Below, one piece after another: positions 23,540-32,190 of a stretch of DNA of 41,185 bases (positions are counted from its first letter, which is position 1; each line of letters begins with the position of its first letter). The DNA is from Pseudarthrobacter sp. C4D7 (GTDB lineage Bacteria > Actinomycetota > Actinomycetes > Actinomycetales > Micrococcaceae): positions 50,095-91,279 of the forward strand of contig NZ_JABFMW010000016.1 in NCBI RefSeq assembly GCF_013359725.1, given 5' to 3'. Position numbers and translations under genes: made by a program. The notes under the pieces were generated by a model. It saw only the letters and a program-made list of their open reading frames with translations, was not told where the DNA came from and ran no database searches.

Positions 23540-24517
23540 CTAGAAGAGGGCGACCTTGGGCACGGCCGGGAAGATCCCGTCCAGGGCTTCCAGGTCTTCC
23601 GGGGTGGGCACCCAGTCTGCTGCCACCGCGTTCTGCCGGATCTGTTCCGGCCGGGTGGCGCCGGCGATGACGCTGGCCACCGAGGGCTGCGCGGCCAGCC
23701 ACGAGAAGGCCACCTCGATCTCGGTCAGGCCGCGCTCCTTGGCGAAGGCGCTGAACCTGCCCAGCTGGTCCCAGTCGGCGTCGTCCACCATGCTGGTGCG
23801 GGTGTGGCTGAGCCGGGACCCTGCGGGCGCGTGGCCCGGGGAGTACTTGCCGGTCAGCAGGCCGTTGGCCAGCGGGAAGTACGGCAAAACGCCCAGGCCG
23901 AACTCCTCCGCCGCCGGGGTCACTTCCAGCTCGGCACGCCGGTCCAGCAGGTTGTAGTGGTTTTGCGAGGAGATGAACCGTTCGGTGCCCAGTTCGCGGG
24001 CCACGTACTCCGCCTGGGCGATCTGCCAGCCGGCGCGGTTGGAATGGCCGATGTACCGGACCTTTCCGCTCCGGACCAGGGTGTCCAGCGCTGCCAGGGT
24101 CTCCTCAATAGGCGTGAGCGGGTCCGGGGTGTGGAACTGGTAAAGATCGATCCAGTCGGTACCCAGGCGCCGCAGAGAGGCCTCCACCGCCTGGACGATG
24201 TACCGCCGGGAACCGCGGGCTCCGAAGTCCGGACCGTTGGCGCCCTGGGCATCCATCCCGAACTTGGTGGCAACCACCACGTCCCCGCGCCGGCTGCCGA
24301 GGGCCCTGCCCAGCATGGTTTCGCTGAACCCTGGTTCCTTGCCATAGTTGTCCGCCACGTCGAACAGCGTGATGCCGGCGTCAATGGCGGCATTCACGAC
24401 GGCGTCAGTGGCATCCTGCTGCTCCGTGGCAGTATTGGCCCGGCCCAGGTTGTTGCAGCCCAGGCCGACGGTTGAGACGGTGAGGCCGGATTTTCCAACG
24501 CGGCGGTAACTGGTCAC
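23540..24517 (-). CDS. Aldo/keto reductase
   Basis: This 325-residue (beta/alpha)8 aldo/keto reductase uses NADPH to reduce carbonyls. The catalytic tetrad is visible: Asp in FDVADNYGKEPG (Asp and Tyr), Lys in VVATKFGM and His in YQFHTPDP. The C-terminal cofactor loop is VIAGATRPEQIRQNA. It is of the YghZ/voltage-gated channel beta-subunit-like type by sequence feel. It follows the unknown gene at 24527 by 9 bp and precedes the nucleoside hydrolase by 6 bp, so all are in one operon. Whether it acts on the sugar released by the nucleoside hydrolase is speculation. Confidence 0.93.
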   Translation of the reverse strand: MTSYRRVGKSGLTVSTVGLGCNNLGRANTATEQQDATDAVVNAAIDAGITLFDVADNYGKEPGFSETMLGRALGSRRGDVVVATKFGMDAQGANGPDFGARGSRRYIVQAVEASLRRLGTDWIDLYQFHTPDPLTPIEETLAALDTLVRSGKVRYIGHSNRAGWQIAQAEYVARELGTERFISSQNHYNLLDRRAELEVTPAAEEFGLGVLPYFPLANGLLTGKYSPGHAPAGSRLSHTRTSMVDDADWDQLGRFSAFAKERGLTEIEVAFSWLAAQPSVASVIAGATRPEQIRQNAVAADWVPTPEDLEALDGIFPAVPKVALF

Positions 24518-24526
24518 GGACGACTC

Positions 24527-25087
24527 CTAGAGGCTGAAGCTGGTGGCGGATTTGGCGGAATGCTTGACCTTGAAATGGTCCGGGTCGCCGTACGGCGCGG
24601 CACCGATGCTGAGCTTGGTGAAGTCGAGGTCTTCCCCGCGGGCGCACACCTTGATGGCGTTGACAGCCTTGTTGACGTCGGGGCACAGGCAGAAGATGTT
24701 CAGCTTGTAGTCCGTGAACTCTGAACGTTCCACGGTGCCCAGGCCGCGCCAGGCAAGGTGGCCGATGAGCGCGTCCTTGGCTTTCTGCTCCAGCCGGCGG
24801 TCCCGGTCCGTGCCCTCCCGGGTCTTGAGGGCGAACTGTGCCACCACCCAGAACTGCTCTTCGGCGGGAATTTCGGCGTAGCCGTCCTCCGCGCACTGCG
24901 CGGCAAAAGCGTCCAGGAGGCTGTCGGCTGCGCCGGCTTCGTCGACGTCGGTTTCCTCGGTCCTGCTTTGGTGCCCCACGGCACCAAAGTTCATGACGAA
25001 CTGGGAGTACTCCTCATCGAACCAGGCTTCCCTGAACTGGAGTGCGCCCTCGTCGTCGCGCTTGTAGACCCTGACTATGCCGCTCAT
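24527..25087 (-). CDS. Conserved-looking protein of unknown function
   Basis: I do not recognise this 186-residue protein. It starts [12 protein letters not shown] at ATG 25087, which overlaps the DUF402 stop by 4 bp (ATGA) and follows AAAGGA. It is soluble and charged. The N-terminal half contains strand-like segments (FREAWFDEEYSQFVMNFG) and resembles small alpha/beta proteins; the C-terminal half has two cysteines, FCLCPD (near residue 150), and KVCARGED. No catalytic signature is apparent. Translational coupling to the DUF402 protein, which follows dxs, suggests a functional link to it. Confidence 0.82.
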   Translation of the reverse strand: MSGIVRVYKRDDEGALQFREAWFDEEYSQFVMNFGAVGHQSRTEETDVDEAGAADSLLDAFAAQCAEDGYAEIPAEEQFWVVAQFALKTREGTDRDRRLEQKAKDALIGHLAWRGLGTVERSEFTDYKLNIFCLCPDVNKAVNAIKVCARGEDLDFTKLSIGAAPYGDPDHFKVKHSAKSATSFSL

Positions 25088-25704
25088 GTGGTGCGTCCTT
25101 TGGTAAACCATGCGACGTCGGTGCCGTCGAATGGCGCGTGCTGTGCCGTAACGGCGTGGTAGAGCCCGTCAGCGGCAGCCTGGATATCCTCGATCAGCCG
25201 GTGCGGGTAGTGCATGGAAACGCTGTGTTCGGCGAACTCGTCCTGGTCGTCGATGAAGACGCCGCGGTCAGCGGTGCGGATGACATCGAGGTCCATGTCG
25301 ATCACGTGGAATTCGGTCACCGCGGGCCGGATGTGCGTCCACTCGTGGCCCACCGCAAGATCGATGTAGACGCGGACTCCGCCGGGGTGGGCGGAGTCGT
25401 AGAACGTGGCCACCCAGTCGCCCTGGCGCGGCACCAGCAGGACGGCATCCGACCTGGTGTAGAACGCGGCACCGGGGCGGGAACAGAACTCGTTGGTGCC
25501 CTGGAAGATCCACCACCCGTGGTCGTCTTCGCCAAGGTAGCGCCCGGGCACCACCCAATGCGCCTTGCCGTTCCACTTGCGGTTCCGGGAGACCACCAGC
25601 TGGCCCGGCAGAAGTCCGCTGGGGACGCGGGTGGTGGTGGTGTGCAGGACAGGTCCGGACTCCCCTGCGGCACCCGGATATTTCAGTTCGTCTTCGTCCC
25701 TCAC
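25084..25704 (-). CDS. DUF402 family protein, probable nucleoside di/triphosphatase
   Basis: This 206-residue protein has the DUF402 beta-barrel core. The metal-binding signature is visible in [24 protein letters not shown] and [12 protein letters not shown]. Characterised members (S. aureus Sa1684/Ntdp and FomD) hydrolyse nucleoside phosphates or cytidylyl groups with divalent metal. An N-terminal extension of about 30 residues precedes the core. GTG 25704 overlaps the dxs stop by 4 bp (GTGA), so it is translationally coupled to dxs. The relation to isoprenoid synthesis, where CTP-dependent steps release CMP and pyrophosphate, is only speculation. Confidence 0.88.
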   Translation of the reverse strand: MRDEDELKYPGAAGESGPVLHTTTTRVPSGLLPGQLVVSRNRKWNGKAHWVVPGRYLGEDDHGWWIFQGTNEFCSRPGAAFYTRSDAVLLVPRQGDWVATFYDSAHPGGVRVYIDLAVGHEWTHIRPAVTEFHVIDMDLDVIRTADRGVFIDDQDEFAEHSVSMHYPHRLIEDIQAAADGLYHAVTAQHAPFDGTDVAWFTKGRTT

Positions 25705-27674
25705 AGGATGGGAAGGCTGCCGGTGGTGGGGTGCTGCTGCCCGGGAAGGGGCCGCGCAAACGGAACCTTTGTTCCCAGGACCTGCGCAACGACGTCGTGG
25801 GTGATCTGCTGGGCGGTCAGCCCAACGCGCTCCATCACCTGGTTGCGGGTGCCGTGCTGCAGGAACTCCACGGGCAGGCCCACCTCGTTGAGGGCGGTGT
25901 CCACGCCCGCGGCGCGCATCTCCTGCCGGATGCGGGAGCCGACGCCGCCGGCACGGACGCCGTCCTCGATGCAGATCACCAGCCGGTGGTGCGACGCGAG
26001 GGCGATGATGGAGCGGCGGACAGGAAGGACCCAGCGGGGGTCCACCACGGTGGTGCTGATGCCCTGGGCGCCGAGCCGGTTGGCGACGTCGAGGGCCAGT
26101 TCGGCCATGGCGCCCACGCTGACGATCAGGACGTCGTTTTCGGTGGAGCCTTCGGGCCGGCGGGCCAGGATGTCCACGCCGTCGCTGAGGCGTTCCAGTG
26201 CTTCGACGGCGGGCCCGACGGATCCCTTGGAGAAGCGGACAACGCTGGGGGCGTCATCGATGGCGACGGCCTCGCGCAGTTCCTCGCGGAGCCGGGTGGC
26301 GTCGCGGGGCGCGGCCAGGTGCAGCCCGGGGACGATCTGGACCATGGCCATGTCCCACATGCCGTGGTGGCTGGCGCCGTCCGGGCCGGTGACGCCGGCG
26401 CGGTCAAGGACGATCGTGACCCCGGCCTTGTGGAGGGCCACATCCATGAGCAGCTGGTCGAAGGCCCGGTTCAGGAAGGTGGCGTACACGGCAACCACCG
26501 GGTGCAGCCCGCCGAAAGCCATGCCGGCGGCGGCGGTGAGTGCGTGCTGTTCGGCAATGCCGACGTCAATGACGCGGTTGGGGTGCTTGGCCGCGAACTT
26601 GTGCAGGCCCACCGGGATCAGCATGGCCCCGGTAATGCCCACGATGTCTTCGCGTTCGTCGGCGATAGCGGCGATCTCCTCCGCAAACACGGACGTCCAG
26701 GATTGCGCACCGCCGGTGCCCGTCGGCTCGCCGGTTTCGGGGTCAATGATGCCCACCGCATGGAACTGATCAGCTTCATGGGCGCGCGCCGGAGCGTAGC
26801 CGTGGCCCTTCTCCGTCATGGCGTGGACGATCACGGGCCCGCCGTAGTTCCTGGCCGTGGACAGTGCGTGTTCCATGGCCTGCAGATTGTGGCCGTCCAC
26901 CGGGCCGATGTACTTCATCCCCAGGTCCTCGAACATGCCCTGCGGCGCCCACCAGTCCTTAATGCCCTTTTTCATGGCATGCAGGCTCTTATAGGTGAAC
27001 TGCCCCACGGGGCCGCCGTCCTGCAGCTTCTTCTTCCACCAGTCAAGCGCGCCCTCATACGCCGGGGCGGCACGGAAAGAGTCGATGGTGGGCCGCAGAG
27101 ACGCCAAGTAGTCTGCGAATCCACCCACGGTAGGGGCATATGACCGGCCGTTGTCGTTGACGACGATGACCACGCGGCGCTTCTTGTCGGCCGCAATGTT
27201 GTTGATGGCTTCCCAGGCCATTCCGCCGGTGAGGGCGCCATCGCCGATGATGGCCACCACGTGCCGGTCGCCTTCGCCGGTGAGCTGGCGGGCCCGCGAG
27301 ATGCCGTCGGCCCAGGACAGGGACGACGACGCGTGGGAGCTTTCCACGATGTCGTGTTCGGATTCGGCCCGGTCCGGGTAGCCGGAGAGGCCGCCCTCCT
27401 GGCGGAGCGTGCTGAAGTCCTGGCGTCCGGTGAGCAGCTTGTGGACATAGGACTGGTGTCCCGTGTCAAAGACAATGCTGTCGCGGGGGGATTCAAAGAT
27501 GCGGTGCACGGCCAGCGTCAATTCCACGACGCCGAGGTTGGGCCCGAGGTGGCCGCCCGTCTGGGAGACGTTAGTGATCAGGAAATCCCTGATCTCCGTG
27601 GCCAGCTTCTCCAGCTGTTCCTCGGTCAAGTCGTTCAGGTCCTGCGGATTCCGGATGGTGTCCAAGATTCCCAA
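25701..27674 (-). CDS. dxs: 1-deoxy-D-xylulose-5-phosphate synthase
   Basis: This 657-residue thiamine-diphosphate enzyme makes DXP from pyruvate and glyceraldehyde-3-phosphate, the first step of the MEP isoprenoid route. The N-terminal domain has [13 protein letters not shown] and the thiamine motif IGDGALTGG; the central and C-terminal domains have [24 protein letters not shown] and CIEDGV. TTG 27674 is the start: it follows AAGGAGGGG at 5-8 nt and begins [13 protein letters not shown], as in relatives. Reading further upstream gives a basic, unrelated tail. dxs leads an operon with DUF402, an unknown protein, an aldo/keto reductase and a nucleoside hydrolase. It is separated from acn by a terminator. 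Confidence 0.97.
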   Translation of the reverse strand: MGILDTIRNPQDLNDLTEEQLEKLATEIRDFLITNVSQTGGHLGPNLGVVELTLAVHRIFESPRDSIVFDTGHQSYVHKLLTGRQDFSTLRQEGGLSGYPDRAESEHDIVESSHASSSLSWADGISRARQLTGEGDRHVVAIIGDGALTGGMAWEAINNIAADKKRRVVIVVNDNGRSYAPTVGGFADYLASLRPTIDSFRAAPAYEGALDWWKKKLQDGGPVGQFTYKSLHAMKKGIKDWWAPQGMFEDLGMKYIGPVDGHNLQAMEHALSTARNYGGPVIVHAMTEKGHGYAPARAHEADQFHAVGIIDPETGEPTGTGGAQSWTSVFAEEIAAIADEREDIVGITGAMLIPVGLHKFAAKHPNRVIDVGIAEQHALTAAAGMAFGGLHPVVAVYATFLNRAFDQLLMDVALHKAGVTIVLDRAGVTGPDGASHHGMWDMAMVQIVPGLHLAAPRDATRLREELREAVAIDDAPSVVRFSKGSVGPAVEALERLSDGVDILARRPEGSTENDVLIVSVGAMAELALDVANRLGAQGISTTVVDPRWVLPVRRSIIALASHHRLVICIEDGVRAGGVGSRIRQEMRAAGVDTALNEVGLPVEFLQHGTRNQVMERVGLTAQQITHDVVAQVLGTKVPFARPLPGQQHPTTGSLPIL

Positions 27675-27708
27675 TGACCCCTCCTTCGGGTGGTAGACGT
27701 GCCGTTTA

Positions 27709-27714
27709 ACTCTA
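27709..27714 (-). promoter_or_regulatory. Probable -10 of the dxs promoter
   Basis: TAGAGT (27714-27709 on the minus strand) lies 34 nt upstream of the dxs TTG and gives a leader of about 28 nt that holds the ribosome binding site. A possible -35 TTTGCA is at only 15 bp. Confidence 0.4.
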
Positions 27715-27736
27715 ACGCCTCGGTGTGAATGCAAAG

Positions 27737-27775
27737 CCGAAGCCCCGGCTGGTCGGTGACCGGCCGGGGCTTCGG
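27737..27775 (-). terminator. Terminator between acn and dxs
   Basis: A perfect 13-bp stem joins CCGAAGCCCCGGC (27737-27749) and GCCGGGGCTTCGG (27763-27775). The loop itself contains a GGTC/GACC mini-stem. It lies 28 bp after the acn stop. A short T run (CTTTGC) follows on the minus strand. Confidence 0.85.
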
Positions 27776-27803
27776 GGTGGATGGTGACTGCTGTCAGGAC
27801 CCG

Positions 27804-30617
27804 CTAGTTTGCGGAGATCTGGCGCAGCACGTACTGCAGGATGCCACCGTTGCGGTAGTAGTCCGCTTCACCCGGGGTATCGATGCGCAGCACGGCGTCG
27901 AACGACTTCGAGGAGCCGTCCTCCGCGGTGGCGGTGACCTTCAGGGTCCTGGGCGTGGTGCCCTCGTTGAGCGCGGTGACGCCCTCAACCGAGAAGGTTT
28001 CCGTGCCGGTCAGGCCCAGGCTGGCAGCGTTCTCGCCGGCCGGGTACTGCAGCGGCAGGACGCCCATGCCGATGAGGTTGGAGCGGTGGATGCGCTCGTA
28101 GCTCTCGGCGACAACAGCCTTGACGCCCAGCAGGGCGGTGCCCTTGGCGGCCCAGTCGCGCGATGATCCGGAACCGTATTCCTTGCCTGCCAGGACCACC
28201 AGCGGGGTGCCGGCTGCCTGGTAGTTCTGGGCGGCGTCGTAGACGTAGGCCTGCGGGCCGTCGGCCTGGGTGAAGTCGCGGGTGAAGCCACCCTCCACGC
28301 CGTCCAGGAGCTGGTTCTTGATGCGGATGTTCGCGAACGTGCCGCGGATCATCACTTCGTGGTTGCCACGGCGCGAACCGTAGGAGTTGAAGTCCTTGCG
28401 CTCCACGCCGTTGGCCAGCAGGTACTGGCCGGCGGGGGTGTCGGACTTGAAGGAACCGGCCGGAGAGATGTGGTCGGTGGTGACCGAGTCGCCGAGCTTC
28501 AGGAGCACGCGGGCGCCTGAAATGTCCTTGACGGGCTCCGGCTGGGCCTTCATGCCCTCGAAGTATGGGGGCTTCCGGACGTAGGTGGACTTCTCATCCC
28601 AGGCGAAGGTGTCGCCGGCCGGGGTGTCGAGTGCCTTCCAGCGGTCGTCGCCTTCGAAGACGCCCTCGTAGCCGCGGGCGAACATGCCCTTGTCGATGGA
28701 GGAGTCGATGACCTGCTGGACCTCGACCGGGTTCGGCCAGATGTCCTTCAGGAAGACGTCGTTGCCGGCTTCGTCCTGGCCCAGGGCGTCGTTTTCGAAG
28801 TCGAAGTCCATGGTGCCTGCCAGGGCGTAGGCGATGACCAGTGGCGGGGAGGCCAGGTAGTTCATCTTGACGTCCGGGTTGATGCGGCCTTCGAAGTTGC
28901 GGTTTCCGGAGAGGACTGCGGTGACGGAGAGGTCGTTGGCCTGGATGGCCTCGGAGATCTCGGCGTCCAGCGGGCCGGAGTTGCCGATGCAGGTGGCGCA
29001 GCCGTAGCCCACGATGTAGAAGCCGAGCTTTTCCAGGTAGGGGGTCAGGCCCGACTTGTTGTAGTAGTCGGTGACGACCTTGGAACCGGGGGCCACGGAG
29101 GTCTTGACCCACGGCTTGGCGGCAAGGCCCTTTTCGACGGCGTTGCGGGCCAGCAGTGCTGCCGCCAGCATCACGGACGGGTTGGACGTGTTGGTGCAGG
29201 AGGTGATCGAGGCGATCGACACCGCACCGTGGTCCAGTTCGAACTCGCGGCCATCGGCGGTCTTGACGGCCACCTTCTTCGAGGGGCGGCCATTGGACTT
29301 GGGTCCGTGGGCGTGCGGGGCTTCCTCGGAGAGGTGCGTTGCCGTGGCGGTGAACGACGGCGAATCGGAGGCCGGGAAGCTCTCATCGATCGCTTCGTCC
29401 AGGCTGCCATCGGCGAGGTCCACCTTGACGTAGTTGCGCAGGTCCTCACGGAACTGGGCCTTGGACTCGGAGAGGATGATGCGGTCCTGCGGACGCTTGG
29501 GGCCGGAAATGGACGGCACCACCGTGGACAGATCGAGTTCGAGGTACTCGGAGAACTTGATGTCGCGGGAAGGATCGTGCCAGAGGCCCTGTTCCTTGGC
29601 GTACTGCTCAACGAGTGCCACGTTCTGGTCTGAGCGGCCGGTCAGGCGCAGGTAGTCCAGGGTGACGTCGTCGATGGGGAACATCGCCGCGGTGGAACCG
29701 AACTCGGGGCTCATGTTGCCGATGGTGGCGCGGTTGGCCAGCGGCACGGCCGCGACGCCTTCGCCGTAGAACTCGACGAACTTGCCGACGACGCCGTGCT
29801 TGCGCAGCATCTCGGTGATGGTCAGCACCACGTCCGTGGCGGTGGCGCCGGCGGGGATGCTGCCGCTGAGCTTGAAGCCCACGACGCGCGGGATGAGCAT
29901 GGAGACGGGCTGGCCGAGCATCGCTGCCTCGGCCTCAATGCCGCCCACGCCCCAGCCCAGCACGCCCAGGCCGTTGACCATGGTGGTGTGCGAGTCGGTG
30001 CCGACGCAAGTGTCGGGGTAGGCGCGGAGCGCACCATCCACTTCGCGGGTCATGACAGTGCGGGCCAGGTATTCGATGTTCACCTGGTGCACGATGCCGG
30101 TTCCCGGGGGGACCACCTTGAAGTCGTCGAACGCGGTCTGGCCCCAGCGCAGGAACTGGTAACGCTCACCGTTGCGCTGGTACTCGATCTCCATGTTGCG
30201 CTCCAGTGCGCCGGAGTTGCCGAAGGCGTCGATCTGGACGGAGTGGTCAATCACCATTTCAGCGGGTGCCAGGGGGTTGACCCGCTTGGGGTCGCCGCCC
30301 AGGTCCTTGACCGCTTCACGCATGGTGGCCAGGTCCACCACGCAGGGAACGCCGGTGAAGTCCTGCATGATCACGCGCGCCGGCGTGAACTGGATTTCTG
30401 TATTGGGCTCCGCATTGGGATCCCAGCCTGCCAAAGCGCGGACGTGATCGGCAGTGATGTTCGCGCCGTCCTCGGTCCTCAGCAGGTTTTCAAGCAATAC
30501 CTTGAGGCTGAACGGAAGGTTTTCTGCACCTTCAACGGAGTTCAACCGGAAAATTTCGTAATCGGTTCCGGCTACATTAAGTTTGCCTTTTGAACCGAAG
30601 CTGTCCACAGTGCTCAT
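27804..30617 (-). CDS. acnA: Aconitate hydratase AcnA
   Basis: The 937-residue enzyme interconverts citrate and isocitrate in the TCA cycle. Its 4Fe-4S ligands are in [11 protein letters not shown] and [10 protein letters not shown]. Also present are [21 protein letters not shown] in the first domain and the swivel-domain motifs [24 protein letters not shown] and [14 protein letters not shown] hydrophilic stretch around residues 400-450 is a typical insertion in actinobacterial AcnA. ATG 30617 follows AGGAG. A terminator lies downstream, so the gene is monocistronic. Its 5' leader holds candidate regulatory hairpins. Confidence 0.98.
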   Translation of the reverse strand: MSTVDSFGSKGKLNVAGTDYEIFRLNSVEGAENLPFSLKVLLENLLRTEDGANITADHVRALAGWDPNAEPNTEIQFTPARVIMQDFTGVPCVVDLATMREAVKDLGGDPKRVNPLAPAEMVIDHSVQIDAFGNSGALERNMEIEYQRNGERYQFLRWGQTAFDDFKVVPPGTGIVHQVNIEYLARTVMTREVDGALRAYPDTCVGTDSHTTMVNGLGVLGWGVGGIEAEAAMLGQPVSMLIPRVVGFKLSGSIPAGATATDVVLTITEMLRKHGVVGKFVEFYGEGVAAVPLANRATIGNMSPEFGSTAAMFPIDDVTLDYLRLTGRSDQNVALVEQYAKEQGLWHDPSRDIKFSEYLELDLSTVVPSISGPKRPQDRIILSESKAQFREDLRNYVKVDLADGSLDEAIDESFPASDSPSFTATATHLSEEAPHAHGPKSNGRPSKKVAVKTADGREFELDHGAVSIASITSCTNTSNPSVMLAAALLARNAVEKGLAAKPWVKTSVAPGSKVVTDYYNKSGLTPYLEKLGFYIVGYGCATCIGNSGPLDAEISEAIQANDLSVTAVLSGNRNFEGRINPDVKMNYLASPPLVIAYALAGTMDFDFENDALGQDEAGNDVFLKDIWPNPVEVQQVIDSSIDKGMFARGYEGVFEGDDRWKALDTPAGDTFAWDEKSTYVRKPPYFEGMKAQPEPVKDISGARVLLKLGDSVTTDHISPAGSFKSDTPAGQYLLANGVERKDFNSYGSRRGNHEVMIRGTFANIRIKNQLLDGVEGGFTRDFTQADGPQAYVYDAAQNYQAAGTPLVVLAGKEYGSGSSRDWAAKGTALLGVKAVVAESYERIHRSNLIGMGVLPLQYPAGENAASLGLTGTETFSVEGVTALNEGTTPRTLKVTATAEDGSSKSFDAVLRIDTPGEADYYRNGGILQYVLRQISAN

Positions 30618-30669
30618 CGCAGGACTCCTCTCGCAACAGTTTCATCTTTGTCGCGCGGTTGACCGCCTG

Positions 30670-30700
30670 CTAGTTAGGAAGCCCTAAGTAGTTCCAGGGC
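30670..30700 (-). promoter_or_regulatory. Alternative hairpins in the acnA leader
   Basis: CTAGTTAGG (30670-30678) and CCTAAGTAG (30683-30691) form an imperfect inverted repeat (one mismatch). GCCCT (30681-30685) can instead pair with AGGGC (30696-30700), so the two structures exclude each other. The element could be a protein operator or an RNA attenuator 50-80 nt before the start codon. Confidence 0.4.
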
Positions 30701-30749
30701 CCGAAAATTTGCACACGGCCGGCCGAGAATTCGGGCGCGACGTGGGACT

Positions 30750-30766
30750 ACTACGGCCATCGTAGT
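30750..30766 (-). promoter_or_regulatory. acnA promoter with overlapping inverted repeat
   Basis: On the minus strand TACGAT (30764-30759) is a possible -10 with GTGATG as -35 at 17 bp, lying inside the end of the methyltransferase gene. ACTACG (30750-30755) and CGTAGT (30761-30766) form a 6-bp inverted repeat with a 5-bp centre that covers this box. Confidence 0.35.
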
Positions 30767-30783
30767 CGAAAACGTTGACGGCA

Positions 30784-32190
30784 TCACGGAGCCGGAGTCA
30801 GCAGTGCCACCGTCTCCAGGTGGTGGGTATGGGGGTACAGGTCGAAGGCACGAAGCCCGGCCAGCTCCCATCCGGAGCGGCGGAAGTAACCGAGGTCACG
30901 TGCGAACGACGCCGGATCGCAGGACACATAGGCAATGGCCCGGGGCTGCGAGGCGATGAGCTGGCCGACCACCGCTTTCCCGGCTCCGGCACGCGGAGGG
31001 TCAAGGACCAGGGCGTCGAAGTTCCGCGGTTTTTGGCGCAGGACCCGTTCCACGCGTCCCTGGACCACCTCCACCTGCGGAGCGGAATGCAGGTTCTTCC
31101 GGGCGTCGCGGCTGGCCCCCGGCGCCCCTTCCACGGAGAGCACCGAACCCGTTTCCCCCACCGCGTCGGCCAGTACGGCGGTGAAAAGACCGGCACCCGC
31201 GTAGAGGTCGGCAACCACGGCGCCGGGGTGGAGGAAGTCGCCCTGCCGCAGGAATTCTGTGACAGCCGCCACAAGGGTCCCGGGCGCGTCGCGGTGGATT
31301 TGCCAGAAACCTTCGCCGGTTACCCGGAATTCATGCCCGACGGCGCTTTCCTGGACCCAGGTGCGTCCCCGCAGCTGCGTCACTGTGCCGGCCATCGGTT
31401 CGAAGGCTGCCACCGACACTTCTGCCGGCATTGCCGCGGCAATGGCCCTCAGCCGCTTGTCCTTCGTGCCGGGCGCAGGGGCCAGGAGGACCAGCGGCCG
31501 GCTGCCGTCGGCGGGCGCTGCCACCTCAACCCGCTCAATGCCCTGCAGGTCCAGGTCCCATAAGCGCAATGCGTTGATGGCCCCGCTGGCCAACGGCATC
31601 TCGAGCACGGGAACAATGTGGCTGGAACGGTGGGCGTGCATGCCCAGCTTTCCGCCGGGGGTGACCGAAAAGCTGGCCCGCGTACGCCAGCCAAGGCCGG
31701 TGCCGCCATCGTCCGCTTCCCCTACTGGTTCCACCGTGCCGGTCCACGCGGCGGGCACCTGCTCAAAGCCGGCAAGGCGCGTGAGCTGCTCGGCAACGAC
31801 GTCAGCCTTCAGGCGCCGCTGCCTGGCCAGTGTTATGTGTCCGAACTCTGCCCCGCCCACCGGCGGGTGCCCGTGGCCCCAGGCACGCATGGAATCCGCC
31901 GCGTGCCAGAAGTGTTCCACCCGGTCCGGGGACGCCTCGAGCACCTCGACCACATCACCGCGCCAGAATTTGGCGCCATCCCCGGCATCGGTGAGCCGGA
32001 CACGGACCTTTTCGCCTGGAATGGCGTGCCGGACGAAGACCACCCGGCCCTCGTGGCGGGCAACGCAGTGCCCGCCGTGGGCCACGGGTCCGACGTCGAG
32101 GACGGCTTCCCCACCGGTGTGGCCTGCGGGCTCCCCTGCCGGCCGGGACGTATCTGATGGCTGGGTGGCGGTGGAAAGTTCGGGATTCAC
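30784..32190 (-). CDS. TRAM-domain class I SAM-dependent RNA methyltransferase (TrmA/RlmD family)
   Basis: This 468-residue protein of the uracil-5-methyltransferase family has an N-terminal TRAM domain (VGPVAHGGHCVARHEG, about 30-90), the SAM-binding motif ADLYAGAGLFT, the motif LDPPRAGAGK and the catalytic cysteine in SCDPASFARDL. The usual SCNP is SCDP here. It would methylate a uridine in tRNA or 23S rRNA; which one is not decidable. GTG 32190 overlaps the stop of the potassium permease gene (GTGA). The pairing with the permease resembles M. tuberculosis Rv2689c-Rv2690c as I recall it. Confidence 0.9.
   Translation of the reverse strand: MNPELSTATQPSDTSRPAGEPAGHTGGEAVLDVGPVAHGGHCVARHEGRVVFVRHAIPGEKVRVRLTDAGDGAKFWRGDVVEVLEASPDRVEHFWHAADSMRAWGHGHPPVGGAEFGHITLARQRRLKADVVAEQLTRLAGFEQVPAAWTGTVEPVGEADDGGTGLGWRTRASFSVTPGGKLGMHAHRSSHIVPVLEMPLASGAINALRLWDLDLQGIERVEVAAPADGSRPLVLLAPAPGTKDKRLRAIAAAMPAEVSVAAFEPMAGTVTQLRGRTWVQESAVGHEFRVTGEGFWQIHRDAPGTLVAAVTEFLRQGDFLHPGAVVADLYAGAGLFTAVLADAVGETGSVLSVEGAPGASRDARKNLHSAPQVEVVQGRVERVLRQKPRNFDALVLDPPRAGAGKAVVGQLIASQPRAIAYVSCDPASFARDLGYFRRSGWELAGLRAFDLYPHTHHLETVALLTPAP

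Noticed and set aside
25138..27143. Long plus-strand frames (543 and 470 codons) opposite dxs and DUF402
   Set aside because: They are shadows of dxs and the DUF402 gene, whose motifs are clear.
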